DNA of 31,406 nucleotides from Treponema sp. UBA792 (lineage in GTDB: Bacteria > Spirochaetota > Spirochaetia > Treponematales > Treponemataceae): assembly GCA_002296965.1 (NCBI GenBank), contig DBIW01000043.1, positions 1 to 31,406 of the forward strand. The letters run 5' to 3'. The notes beneath the pieces are model-generated. The model saw nothing but the letters and a program-made list of their open reading frames with translations. It made no database searches and was not told the DNA's origin. Made by a program: the position numbers and the translations under genes. Shown in pieces: positions 24,388 to 31,406 of this stretch. Position 1 is the stretch's first letter, and every line of letters begins with the position of its first letter.

Positions 24388-24443
24388 AATGTTGTTTTGA
24401 TGTACTCACGCACGGCAAGCAGATGAATCGCTCCATCCATTCA

Positions 24444-24472
24444 AGTATACATCCGGAATTTGTAAAAGGCAA
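24444..24472 (-). promoter_or_regulatory. Promoter of hpf
   Basis: TTGCCT (24472-24467), 17 bases, TATACT (24449-24444). The start would be near 24437, giving a leader of about 100 bases. Confidence 0.5.
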
Positions 24473-24520
24473 ACAAAAAGAACGGACACAAAAGGACGGA
24501 ACCGCGCCGCCTGCTCCGCG

Positions 24521-24549
24521 TTGAAAAAAGCGTTTTTTTTCTTTAATAT
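24521..24549 (+). promoter_or_regulatory. Promoter of the 24556 gene, probably leaderless, with T8 spacer run
   Basis: TTGAAA (24521-24526), 17 bases, TAATAT (24544-24549). The ATG at 24556 lies six bases on, so transcription should start on it. No Shine-Dalgarno is present. The spacer has eight T (24533-24540). Confidence 0.6.
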
Positions 24550-24555
24550 GAGCGC

Positions 24556-25596
24556 ATGAAATTCTACGGAGAACTACTGATTCTTGTGCTTCTGCTCATA
24601 ACGAACGGCAGGAGCATTTTTGTAAAAAAAGCAAAGCTGGATCCGCTTGTCGTGCTTTCTCCGCTGTGCGTCCTGCTGTCCATCCTCCAGATTGCGGCCT
24701 GGGGACTGGATGTTTTCGCATTCGCCGCGCTTATAATTTCAGTTCTCGTTGTGCTTTCAAATTTCCACGCGCTTTTCCGCTACTCCGAACATCTCTACAT
24801 CGACCATTACAGTCCGCTGATGAAAATCTGGGCCGCACTAACAATCACATTGTCCGCAGCCGCAATCACCGCGCTGATATATTTTGCTCCGGTTGACTAT
24901 CCGTCCCAGGAATTCGGAATCACGGAAACAGAAAGCCGTTACAGCGGAAATTTCGCGGAAGGATTCAAACCGACCGAGCCGTTCCGGTTCGCCGATGCGT
25001 TTTTATATGAATTCACGCTGAATCCGGAAGTTCCGTCAAGAGACAATGTTGTAGTTTTTATTCCGGACAAACGCGGCGACACAATCAACTACAAGCCGTA
25101 TCTTCAGCTTCTGGCAAAAGCCGGTTACACCGTATATTCCGCTGATTTTTACACGTCTGACTGCCGGTGGCTTCATTCCGCCGATGACCTCAAGATTTTC
25201 CGCCGGACGTCAATGGTGCTGCGAAGTCTTGCGGACAGCGGCAGATTCAATATGCAGAAGGAATTCTACACATACAACGCCTCGCTTGAATGCCGCGCAA
25301 TGATGAATCTGATTACGGATATTTATGGTGAAAAATGCAGGATTTTTCTTGTGACCGACTCGATATGCAATACGGCCGCAGATGATTTTATGAAACTTCA
25401 TCCGGAAAGGATTTCCGGCACATTCCATCTCGATTCCGTTTCTGACTACAAATCAGCCGGCTACGGATGTGTCGAACAGACGGACATAATCCTTGCCAAA
25501 ATTCTCGGACTGAGACGTGACACAGCGGCAACAACTGCGAATCTGCTTGTTCAGAAAACCGCGGAAAAAATAAATTCAGCATGGGGAATAAAATGA
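24556..25596 (+). CDS. Membrane protein with alpha/beta-hydrolase-like domain
   Basis: The 346-residue protein has four hydrophobic segments at about 5-20, 31-49, 52-70 and 90-112. The part after residue 160 reads like an alpha/beta-hydrolase core (DNVVVFIPDKRGDTINYKPY, then LLAKAGYTVYSADFYTSD). At the place of the nucleophile elbow it has IFLVTDSICN (263-272), with Ser269 but without the flanking glycines of G-x-S-x-G. It may be an inactive or divergent hydrolase. I do not recognise the family by name. Its stop overlaps the start of the Nif3-family gene (ATGA at 25593-25596), so the two are coupled. Confidence 0.65.
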   Translation: MKFYGELLILVLLLITNGRSIFVKKAKLDPLVVLSPLCVLLSILQIAAWGLDVFAFAALIISVLVVLSNFHALFRYSEHLYIDHYSPLMKIWAALTITLSAAAITALIYFAPVDYPSQEFGITETESRYSGNFAEGFKPTEPFRFADAFLYEFTLNPEVPSRDNVVVFIPDKRGDTINYKPYLQLLAKAGYTVYSADFYTSDCRWLHSADDLKIFRRTSMVLRSLADSGRFNMQKEFYTYNASLECRAMMNLITDIYGEKCRIFLVTDSICNTAADDFMKLHPERISGTFHLDSVSDYKSAGYGCVEQTDIILAKILGLRRDTAATTANLLVQKTAEKINSAWGIK

Positions 25597-26360
25597 ACCT
25601 TATTGAACTTGACGAATACCTGAATTCCTTCCTTAAAAAGGAGAATTTTCCTTCTGATCCGTCACTGAACGGAATCCAGATTCAGAACGATGCGCCTCGG
25701 ACAAAACAGATAAAAAGAGTGGCGTTTGCGGTCGATGCATCTGAGGATACAGCTCTTGCGGCGGCGGAAAAATCGGCAGACGTGCTTTTTGTGCATCACG
25801 GGCTGTTCTGGGGCGGATGCCAGACTCTCACCGGAAATTTCTACAGACGGATTTCGGCGTTCATGAAAAACAACATCGCCCTGATTGCCTATCACATTCC
25901 GCTGGATGCCAACACGGAAACCGGGAACAACTACGGAACGGCGGCCAGGCTCGGACTTACGGACACGGAACCGTTCGGAACCTGGCGCGGAATGAGCCTT
26001 GGCGTAAAAGGACTCCTTCCGGCCCCGATGTCCGCCGAAGAACTTGCGGAAAAAGCCCTGCGTCCCGGAAGGCAGCCTGTTTCGGTGCTGAATTTCGGAA
26101 AGGATTTGATAAATTCCGTCGGAATCATTTCGGGCGGGGCAGGAGATGACGTTGATCAGGCAGTTGCGGCAGGACTTGATGCGTTCATAACAGGAGAATT
26201 TCCGCACTCGCAATATCATTTTGCGAAAGAGGAAAAAATCACCGTAATCGCAGGCGGACATTACGAGACCGAAACCGTCGGCGTGAACCTTGTAATGGAG
26301 AAACTGCGGAAAGAAACCGGAACAGAGTGTCTTTTTATTGACTTTCCGACATCCCTCTGA
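25593..26360 (+). CDS. Nif3-like dinuclear metal protein
   Basis: The 255-residue product belongs to the Nif3/YbgI family (also labelled GTP cyclohydrolase I type 2), which binds two metal ions and whose role is poorly known. Ligands seen are VHHGLFW (67-73), AYHIPLDAN (99-107) and GGHYETE near the C-terminus (221-227). I use ATG 25593, which overlaps the upstream stop and has GGGGA before it; ATG 25581 is the alternative and adds four residues. The last 26 bases overlap the 3' end of the convergent HD-GYP gene. Confidence 0.88.
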   Translation: MNLIELDEYLNSFLKKENFPSDPSLNGIQIQNDAPRTKQIKRVAFAVDASEDTALAAAEKSADVLFVHHGLFWGGCQTLTGNFYRRISAFMKNNIALIAYHIPLDANTETGNNYGTAARLGLTDTEPFGTWRGMSLGVKGLLPAPMSAEELAEKALRPGRQPVSVLNFGKDLINSVGIISGGAGDDVDQAVAAGLDAFITGEFPHSQYHFAKEEKITVIAGGHYETETVGVNLVMEKLRKETGTECLFIDFPTSL

Positions 26361-27528
26361 ACGAACCGCTGCGGATAAGCTCCACAAACGGAGGAATCAG
26401 CTCCGGATCAAACTGATGCCCGGCGCAGCGTTCAAGTTCAGCAATCGCATCCTTGAGCGGCATACTTTTTCTGTAGCAGCGGGTTGTCGTCATCGCATCA
26501 AAACAGTCGGCGATGCAGATAATCCTTGACTCAAGCGGAATTTCCGCGCCTTTAAGCCCGTCGGGATAACCGGAGCCGTCGAATTTCTCGTGATGATGAA
26601 GAACTATATTAGAAATATTCGGGACGGCCGTAAAATCGCGGAGAATTTCAGCTCCTATTTCGGCATGGGTCTTCATGTCGGAGAATTCGCTCTCCGTAAG
26701 CTCGCCTTTCTTGTTCAGAATTGAATCCGGAATAAGGATTTTTCCCACATCATGAAGAATCGCGGAAATATAAATGTTTCTTACCTCATCGGGAGGAAGC
26801 CCTATTTTCTGCGCAAGGCGTTCGGCATAAGTGCTGACCCGGACGGAATGTCCTTTTGTGTAAAGATCCTTGGCCTCGATTGTGTTGGCAAACGTCTTGA
26901 GCGTCTGATTAATCAGCTCACGGTAGAATTCTTCCCTCTGCTTTGTGATTCTTAATTTTATCCTCACCGCGACCGCAGAAGTCCCTACGATTATCATCGC
27001 AAAAGTGACAAGAGCAAGAATCCAGAAAACCGGCATCTCAAAAACATTCACATAGGAACTGTATGTGAATGAGAATTCATCGGGCGTATAGTTCTTGTCC
27101 GCATACATTATGCACCCGAAAGTTATCGGCTCATGCGGTTTGATTATCCTGTTGAAACCGGCCGGCGCCGGAACTACAGTAAGAATTCCGTCCTTTATCG
27201 AGTAGATTCCGTTCCAGGAACTGTCGATGTAGCTCCTTTCCGGAACCTTTATTTTGAGAATCCAGCGGGAAAGATCCGAATCCGTTGTATTCAGAATTCT
27301 TCCGTCAAACTGCGCGCCCATCAGCGGATTTCCGCCGTCAAACCAGCGTTTGTTCTGATTCTTCGTGAATGAAATATCTATGTCACGGGTACTGGATTTT
27401 TCGTCAGCGCCTATGGTTACGGTTTTACGGGTCGGCTTGTCCATATTAACGCATATATAGACAGCACCTGCCACATAGAAAGAAACCGCCAGAATCGCAA
27501 GCACCAGCTTTCTTACATTCAGTTTCAT
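26335..27528 (-). CDS. HD-GYP c-di-GMP phosphodiesterase with periplasmic CBM2-like domain
   Basis: The 397-residue protein starts at ATG 27528, which overlaps the purF-like stop (ATGA). Transmembrane segments lie at about 8-28 and 165-188. Between them, residues 48-145 resemble a CBM2 cellulose-binding module: WFDGG, DGRILNTTDSDLSRWILKIK, SSWNGIYS, IIKPHEPITFG, with Trp62, Trp89 and Trp105. Residues 205-390 are an HD-GYP domain with GHSVRVS, ILHDVGKILIPD (His259-Asp260), LHHHEKFDGSGYPDGL (310-325) and RCYRKSMP. The GYP motif and metal ligands are intact, so breakdown of c-di-GMP is likely. The external domain would serve as sensor. The CBM2 match is by eye. Confidence 0.85.
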   Translation of the reverse strand: MKLNVRKLVLAILAVSFYVAGAVYICVNMDKPTRKTVTIGADEKSSTRDIDISFTKNQNKRWFDGGNPLMGAQFDGRILNTTDSDLSRWILKIKVPERSYIDSSWNGIYSIKDGILTVVPAPAGFNRIIKPHEPITFGCIMYADKNYTPDEFSFTYSSYVNVFEMPVFWILALVTFAMIIVGTSAVAVRIKLRITKQREEFYRELINQTLKTFANTIEAKDLYTKGHSVRVSTYAERLAQKIGLPPDEVRNIYISAILHDVGKILIPDSILNKKGELTESEFSDMKTHAEIGAEILRDFTAVPNISNIVLHHHEKFDGSGYPDGLKGAEIPLESRIICIADCFDAMTTTRCYRKSMPLKDAIAELERCAGHQFDPELIPPFVELIRSGSFRGMSESQ

Positions 27529-28937
27529 TCGGCACCGTTCCAGCAGTAAGTGCACATTCTGCAATGCTCAAGACCGACGCTGTCAAGCATATCGTCAAGG
27601 CGGTGATAGCGCAGCGACGTAAAATGAAGCTGACTTCTGATTTCCTCCAGCATGGCGGCATATTTCGGACTGTCCGGATTGCTGTATTCCTTTACGGTTT
27701 CATCCGTAACCTTGTCCTCACGCTCCTGAATTATCCGCCTTGTTATAAGGTCCATCTCGGACTTTGAGCGCGAAAAATTCAGATATTTGCATCCGAACAT
27801 AATCGGCGGACAGGCCGGACGCACATGAACCTCTTTGGCTCCGCTCTGATACAGAAAATCAGTCGTCTCGCGCAGCTGTGTTCCGCGGACAATCGAATCG
27901 TCAATAAGGAGAATTTTCTTTCCTTTTATAAGCGGATGCACCGGAATAAGCTTCATCTTTGCGATAAGATTGCGCTGCGCCTGATTCGTCGGCATGAACG
28001 AACGCGGCCATGTGGGCGTATATTTTATGAACGGCCTGGAAAAAGGAATTCCGGACTCATTCGCATAACCTACGGCATGGGCTGTCCCGGAATCAGGAAC
28101 ACCGGCAACACTGTCGGCGGTTATATTTCCTTTGTCGCGGCGCGCAAGATATTTTCCGCAGTTGTAACGCATCTGCTCGACGTTCACACCTTCATAAGAC
28201 GAAGTGGGGTAGCCGTAATAAACCCACAGGAACGTGCAGATTTTCATTTCCTTCTGTGGCTGCTTAAGAATTTCGACTTTATCAGCCGTCACGAAAACAA
28301 CTTCTCCCGGCCCCAGCTCATGATAATCGGCATAACCCAAATTTATGTAGGCAAAACTTTCAAAGGAAAGGCAGAACGAACCGTCCTTGCGGCCAATCTG
28401 CAGCGGAGTTCTGCCGAGCCTGTCACGGGCACCGTAAATTCCTTCCGGCGTCATGATAAGCATTGTCACCGAACCCTTTATTTTTTCCTGAACAAATTCG
28501 ATTCCCTCAAGTATCGTTTTTTTGTGGTTTATAAGAGCGACGATAAGCTCAGTCTGATTTATCTCTCCGCCGCTCATCTCAAGAAAATGCGTATATCCGC
28601 CGGCGAGAACTTCCTTTACAAGCTCATCCTTGTTGGTCACGATTCCGACCGTCGTTATCGCAAAATTTCCCAGATGGGAATTCACCAGAAGCGGCTGCGG
28701 CTCGTAGTCGCTGATACAGCCGATTCCCATCTTGCCGCGCAACTCGTTTATATCGTCCTCGAATTTTGTACGGAAAGGAGAATTTGAAATATTATGAATT
28801 GAACGGCCGAATTTTCCGTCGTCCTTAAGAACAGCAAGACCGCCTTTTCTTGTACCAAGATGTGAATGGTAGTCAACACCAAAAAACAAATCCAGCGAAC
28901 AGTCCTCGCGGGATGCCACACCAAATATTCCGCCCAT
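27525..28937 (-). CDS. PurF-like phosphoribosyltransferase without the glutaminase cysteine
   Basis: The 470-residue protein follows amidophosphoribosyltransferase, the first step of purine synthesis, over its full length. The PRPP loop KILLIDDSIVRGTQ (341-354) and GVPDSGTAHAVGYA (279-292) are intact. Cysteines 234, 383, 459 and 462 match the [4Fe-4S] ligands of the Bacillus enzyme. The N-terminus is MGGIFG, not MCGI: the catalytic Cys after Met is Gly. The usual RYST and HNGNLTN motifs are also changed (GIGCISD, TTVGIVTN). Ammonia use or a new role is inferred. From memory, similar MGGIFG proteins occur in Bacteroidales. AAGGA precedes ATG 28937. HD-GYP follows with a 4-base overlap. Confidence 0.85.
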   Translation of the reverse strand: MGGIFGVASREDCSLDLFFGVDYHSHLGTRKGGLAVLKDDGKFGRSIHNISNSPFRTKFEDDINELRGKMGIGCISDYEPQPLLVNSHLGNFAITTVGIVTNKDELVKEVLAGGYTHFLEMSGGEINQTELIVALINHKKTILEGIEFVQEKIKGSVTMLIMTPEGIYGARDRLGRTPLQIGRKDGSFCLSFESFAYINLGYADYHELGPGEVVFVTADKVEILKQPQKEMKICTFLWVYYGYPTSSYEGVNVEQMRYNCGKYLARRDKGNITADSVAGVPDSGTAHAVGYANESGIPFSRPFIKYTPTWPRSFMPTNQAQRNLIAKMKLIPVHPLIKGKKILLIDDSIVRGTQLRETTDFLYQSGAKEVHVRPACPPIMFGCKYLNFSRSKSEMDLITRRIIQEREDKVTDETVKEYSNPDSPKYAAMLEEIRSQLHFTSLRYHRLDDMLDSVGLEHCRMCTYCWNGAE

Positions 28938-28988
28938 TTTTTAAATCCTTACGCCTGTCTGAATTTTCACCCCGACCGACACGGAGCA

Positions 28989-28994
28989 AGTATA
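28989..28994 (-). promoter_or_regulatory. -10 box for the purF-like gene
   Basis: TATACT on the - strand (28994-28989), about 51 bases before ATG 28937. The -35 (TAGCAA at 17 bases) is weak. No purine riboswitch is seen in the leader. Confidence 0.35.
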
Positions 28995-29011
28995 CAATTT
29001 TTCCGCTGCTT

Positions 29012-29039
29012 TTGCTATGCTTTTTTATGATTTTATAAT
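29012..29039 (+). promoter_or_regulatory. Promoter of the MATE gene
   Basis: TTGCTA (29012-29017), 16 bases, TATAAT (29034-29039). The start would fall near 29046, only about six bases before ATG 29052, which has no Shine-Dalgarno. Confidence 0.45.
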
Positions 29040-29051
29040 ATATTGCTCCGC

Positions 29052-30419
29052 ATGGCTCAGATTCTGAATGTGAAGAATAAAAACGAATCAAAGGAATTCT
29101 ACAAATCTCTCGTGACGATTGTAGGACCAATTGCAGGGCAGAACCTGATTTCCGCAGCAGTAAGTTCGGCCGATGTCATCATGCTCGGTTCGGTCGGTCA
29201 GACGGCGATCGCATCCGTCTCGCTGGCCGGACAAGTACAGTTCATACTTTTTCTGATTTTTACAGGGCTTTCTTCGGGACTGATAATGCTTGCCGCCCAA
29301 TATTGGGGCAAAAAGGACACAGATTCCATAAAAACGCTGACCGGAATCGCCCTGCGCCTTTCTCTTGCCGTCGGAATCGTATTTTCCGCAGGCGCGATGT
29401 TTTTTCCGGAATTCCTGATGCGGATTTTTTCCGACGATGCAAAACTGATTGAGTCAGGAAAAAGCTATCTGCGCGCCGTAAGCATTTCCTATATATGTCT
29501 GTCCGTCTCGCAGGTTTATCAGGCGGTTCTAAAAAGCGTGGAGCGTGTAAAGGAAGTTACTGGAACCGCATTTCTTGCGCTCGGCCTGAACATCATCCTG
29601 AATGCCGTGTTCATCTACGGACTGTTCGGAATTCCAAAGATGGGAATTCTTGGAGCCGGAATCGCGACGACAATATCGCGCATCTTGGAACTCGCAGTCT
29701 GCCTTCTGCTCGGATTCAGACTCAAGGAGATGAGGCTTTCACCTGCGGTCATCACAAGGCACGACAAATACCTTCGCATGGATTTTTTCAGATATTCGAT
29801 GCCAGCGCTCGGCAATGAATTTGTCTGGGGCGCAGCATTCGCTATGTATTCGGTGATTCTCGGTCATCTGGGAGAAGATATTGTCGCCGCAAATTCCGTC
29901 GTCAGCGTGGTCAGAAACCTTGCAACCGTCCTCTGCTTTGGAATGGCATACGGCGGTGCGATAATTCTCGGCAAGGAAATGGGAGCCGGCGAGCTGGAAC
30001 TTGCGGAGCGCAACGCCCGCCGCCTTGTCAGGACAACAATCATGGCGGGAATTCTGGGCGGAATAATCATTCTGTGTTTCCGCCCGGTGATTCCGCTTCT
30101 TGCAAAGCTTTCAGATACGGCGGCAAAATACCGCGATATTCTTCTATATATTAATGCTGTTTCTGTAATCGGAGCCGCAATAAACACCGTACTCATCTGC
30201 GGAGTTTTCCGTGCAGGCGGCGACTCGAAATTCGGATTCATTCTTGATACGGCGGTAATGTGGGGAATTTCCGTTCCGCTCGGCCTGATTTCTGCCTTTG
30301 TACTGAAACTTTCGCCTGTCGTCGTATACACAATTCTGTATCTTGACGAATTGGAGAAAATGGCGCCGATTGTAATTCACTACATGAAGAGGAAATGGCT
30401 CAGAAACATTACGAGATGA
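29052..30419 (+). CDS. MATE-family multidrug/metabolite exporter
   Basis: The 455-residue protein has the length and about twelve hydrophobic segments of the MATE family, which exports drugs or metabolites with sodium or proton exchange. The first half starts with LVTIVGPIAGQNLISAAVSS and ADVIMLGSVGQTAIASVSLA, the hallmark first two helices. GLSSGLIMLAAQYWGKKD is the usual loop after them, and the second half repeats it (YGGAIILGKEMGAGELELAE). ATG 29052 is chosen over TTG 29043. Substrate is unknown. It ends inside the convergent LuxR-type gene (11-base overlap). Confidence 0.92.
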   Translation: MAQILNVKNKNESKEFYKSLVTIVGPIAGQNLISAAVSSADVIMLGSVGQTAIASVSLAGQVQFILFLIFTGLSSGLIMLAAQYWGKKDTDSIKTLTGIALRLSLAVGIVFSAGAMFFPEFLMRIFSDDAKLIESGKSYLRAVSISYICLSVSQVYQAVLKSVERVKEVTGTAFLALGLNIILNAVFIYGLFGIPKMGILGAGIATTISRILELAVCLLLGFRLKEMRLSPAVITRHDKYLRMDFFRYSMPALGNEFVWGAAFAMYSVILGHLGEDIVAANSVVSVVRNLATVLCFGMAYGGAIILGKEMGAGELELAERNARRLVRTTIMAGILGGIIILCFRPVIPLLAKLSDTAAKYRDILLYINAVSVIGAAINTVLICGVFRAGGDSKFGFILDTAVMWGISVPLGLISAFVLKLSPVVVYTILYLDELEKMAPIVIHYMKRKWLRNITR

Positions 30420-31344
30420 TTCTGTAAAAACTGAGAAGCAGCTTCAGGTCGTTTCTGCTGCGGACATGAAAAGCCTCAAAAATCACCGACATCTCCTTTT
30501 TTACAAGCGAAATGCTCGTGTGATACTTGTCCGCAATTTCCTTATACGAAAGGCCGGATTCACATATATCAAGAATGAAATTCTTCTGCCGTTCAGAAAA
30601 ACCGAAATCATCAAGACTGAGCGAATCACCGTGCCGCGGAAGCTGAGGAAGCTGCGACTCCGCCCTGCTGATTATATTGGAAACCGGAGAAAGATGAAAA
30701 AGCTCTTTCTGCGTCTTCAGATAAAATCCGATAAAACAAAGCGAAAAAAAGACCGTCTCCCCAATCATCAGGACAAATTCCTTGGGGTTACTGAACAACA
30801 GACTCGAAAAGAGGAGAATCCAGACAAAAATCATCATAAAAATTCTGATGACATGGTGCGTCCTGAAAAATCCGTTCAGAAACATCATAAAAACCATAAA
30901 GGCAAAAAGAATTCCGCTTATCGTCGCATAATCCGCGGATACTGTCGCAAAACACTGGAGAAGCATGACCATATATGTGATTAAATAAAACTGCGGAAAA
31001 AGGCAGACGAAAACCGCCGCCACAAGACAGACGACATTCAGCGCAAGAATCACAACCGGCGGAATCTGCACAAAATAAAACGCATCCTTCAGAAAGAAAA
31101 ATTCAAGCACGGTAGCGCAAAGCAGAATAACAGCTCCGCCAATATTCAGCAATCTGTCTGGTGTCTTCGGGCCGGATTTCATTGTGCGGTTCATTATAAT
31201 CCGATTTGCGATTATTGCAACAAGGCATACCGGAATCCGCAAAAACCAGCGGGGAAGGACAGCCGAATTTTCAACTTGATTGAAAACACTACTAATGATA
31301 GAATGAAACGCTATGAATGCCAATGAGCTTAGATCTAAATACAT
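30409..31344 (-). CDS. Membrane protein with C-terminal LuxR-type helix-turn-helix
   Basis: The frame gives 311 residues. About six or seven hydrophobic segments fill residues 5-210. The last 60 residues form a LuxR/GerE helix-turn-helix (FSERQKNFILDICESGLSYK, then EIADKYHTSISLVKKEMSVI). It would be a membrane-sensing transcription factor with unknown signal. The start is uncertain. ATG 31344 has no Shine-Dalgarno and would overlap the divergent alaS start (31313) by 32 bases. A TTG at 31323 sits nine bases after a TTAGAT that has TTGATT 17 bases upstream, so a shorter leaderless form is possible. It converges on the MATE gene. Confidence 0.75.
   Translation of the reverse strand: MYLDLSSLAFIAFHSIISSVFNQVENSAVLPRWFLRIPVCLVAIIANRIIMNRTMKSGPKTPDRLLNIGGAVILLCATVLEFFFLKDAFYFVQIPPVVILALNVVCLVAAVFVCLFPQFYLITYMVMLLQCFATVSADYATISGILFAFMVFMMFLNGFFRTHHVIRIFMMIFVWILLFSSLLFSNPKEFVLMIGETVFFSLCFIGFYLKTQKELFHLSPVSNIISRAESQLPQLPRHGDSLSLDDFGFSERQKNFILDICESGLSYKEIADKYHTSISLVKKEMSVIFEAFHVRSRNDLKLLLSFYRIIS
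31276..31304 (+). promoter_or_regulatory. Promoter of alaS, probably leaderless
   Basis: TTGATT (31276-31281), 17 bases, TAGAAT (31299-31304). ATG 31313 follows after eight bases and has no Shine-Dalgarno. The promoter lies inside the LuxR-type coding frame. Confidence 0.5.
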
Positions 31345-31406
31345 CAGTTTTTTTAAATCAAAGAACCATGTTGAAATTTCTGGTCAGTCTTTGATTCCAG
31401 AAAATG
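31313..31406 (+). CDS. alaS: Alanyl-tRNA synthetase, N-terminal fragment (runs off the window)
   Basis: The frame from ATG 31313 gives 31 codons before the edge. It reads MNANELRSKYISFFKSKNH and then SLIPEN, which matches the strongly conserved start of AlaS (family pattern: ELR-x-x-F-x-x-FF-x-x-x-x-H, then SLIP-x-xD). The enzyme charges tRNA-Ala. It is short here only because the window ends. The start codon lies within the first codons of the oppositely oriented LuxR-type gene. Confidence 0.85.
   Translation, partial: MNANELRSKYISFFKSKNHVEISGQSLIPEN

Noticed and set aside
25662..26387. - strand open frame of 241 codons
   Set aside because: It is antisense to the Nif3-family gene; composition is that of a shadow frame.
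27825..28787. + strand open frame of 320 codons
   Set aside because: It is antisense to the purF-like gene, with no family motif and no start signal.
28938..29051. Purine riboswitch upstream of the purF-like gene
   Set aside because: The short leader lacks the conserved three-way junction segments.

Overview
The window looks like chromosome of a spirochaete of the genus Treponema, most likely a gut or rumen plant-fibre degrader. This is inferred from gene content, not from a marker gene. It holds many short-signal lipoproteins with relaxed lipoboxes, a sigma-54 gene, surface-type beta-barrel fusions, and a two-gene glucuronoxylan/beta-glucan set (GH115 and GH5). Genes are dense on both strands. 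I see no tRNA, rRNA, CRISPR array, insertion sequence or prophage gene.

Layout. Positions 1-3404 hold a + strand surface-protein operon: the 3' end of a WD40/beta-barrel protein, then two lipoproteins. Positions 3405-3741 are non-coding, with two strong hairpins, a sigma-70-like promoter and a possible small RNA. Positions 3742-5721 (-) encode a large lipoprotein. Its promoter has a perfect -35, a good -10 and a run of ten G in the spacer, the design of a phase-variable promoter. Divergent to it is a membrane-anchored XRE regulator (6004-6990). Positions 7014-11183 (-) hold GH5 then GH115. Positions 11304-12878 (+) encode an anchored beta-rich protein, followed by a small CBM48-like protein (12991-13311, -). 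Positions 13466-16390 (+) hold metK, nth and an HD-domain gene. Next come an acyl-CoA synthetase (-), an NlpC/P60 protein fused to a barrel-like domain plus a lipoprotein (+), a phosphohexomutase (-), a lipoprotein plus rpoN (+), hpf (-), a membrane protein plus a Nif3-family gene (+), purF-like plus an HD-GYP gene (-), a MATE exporter (+), a LuxR-type membrane regulator (-), and the first 31 codons of alaS (+) at the right edge.

How it fits together. GH5 (surface lipoprotein) and GH115 (no visible export signal) suggest cutting of hemicellulose outside and removal of glucuronic acid from imported pieces inside. The HD-GYP protein has a periplasmic domain that resembles a CBM2 cellulose-binding module, which may tie c-di-GMP breakdown to polysaccharide contact. 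rpoN and hpf are neighbours, as in many bacteria, but here they converge.

Strongest unusual signals: the poly-G promoter spacer at 5816-5843; the PurF-like protein without the glutaminase cysteine; the CBM2-like/HD-GYP fusion; the candidate small RNA between convergent lipoprotein genes; and a repeated pattern of promoters whose -10 box lies 6-8 bases before an ATG that lacks a Shine-Dalgarno sequence, which suggests leaderless mRNAs.
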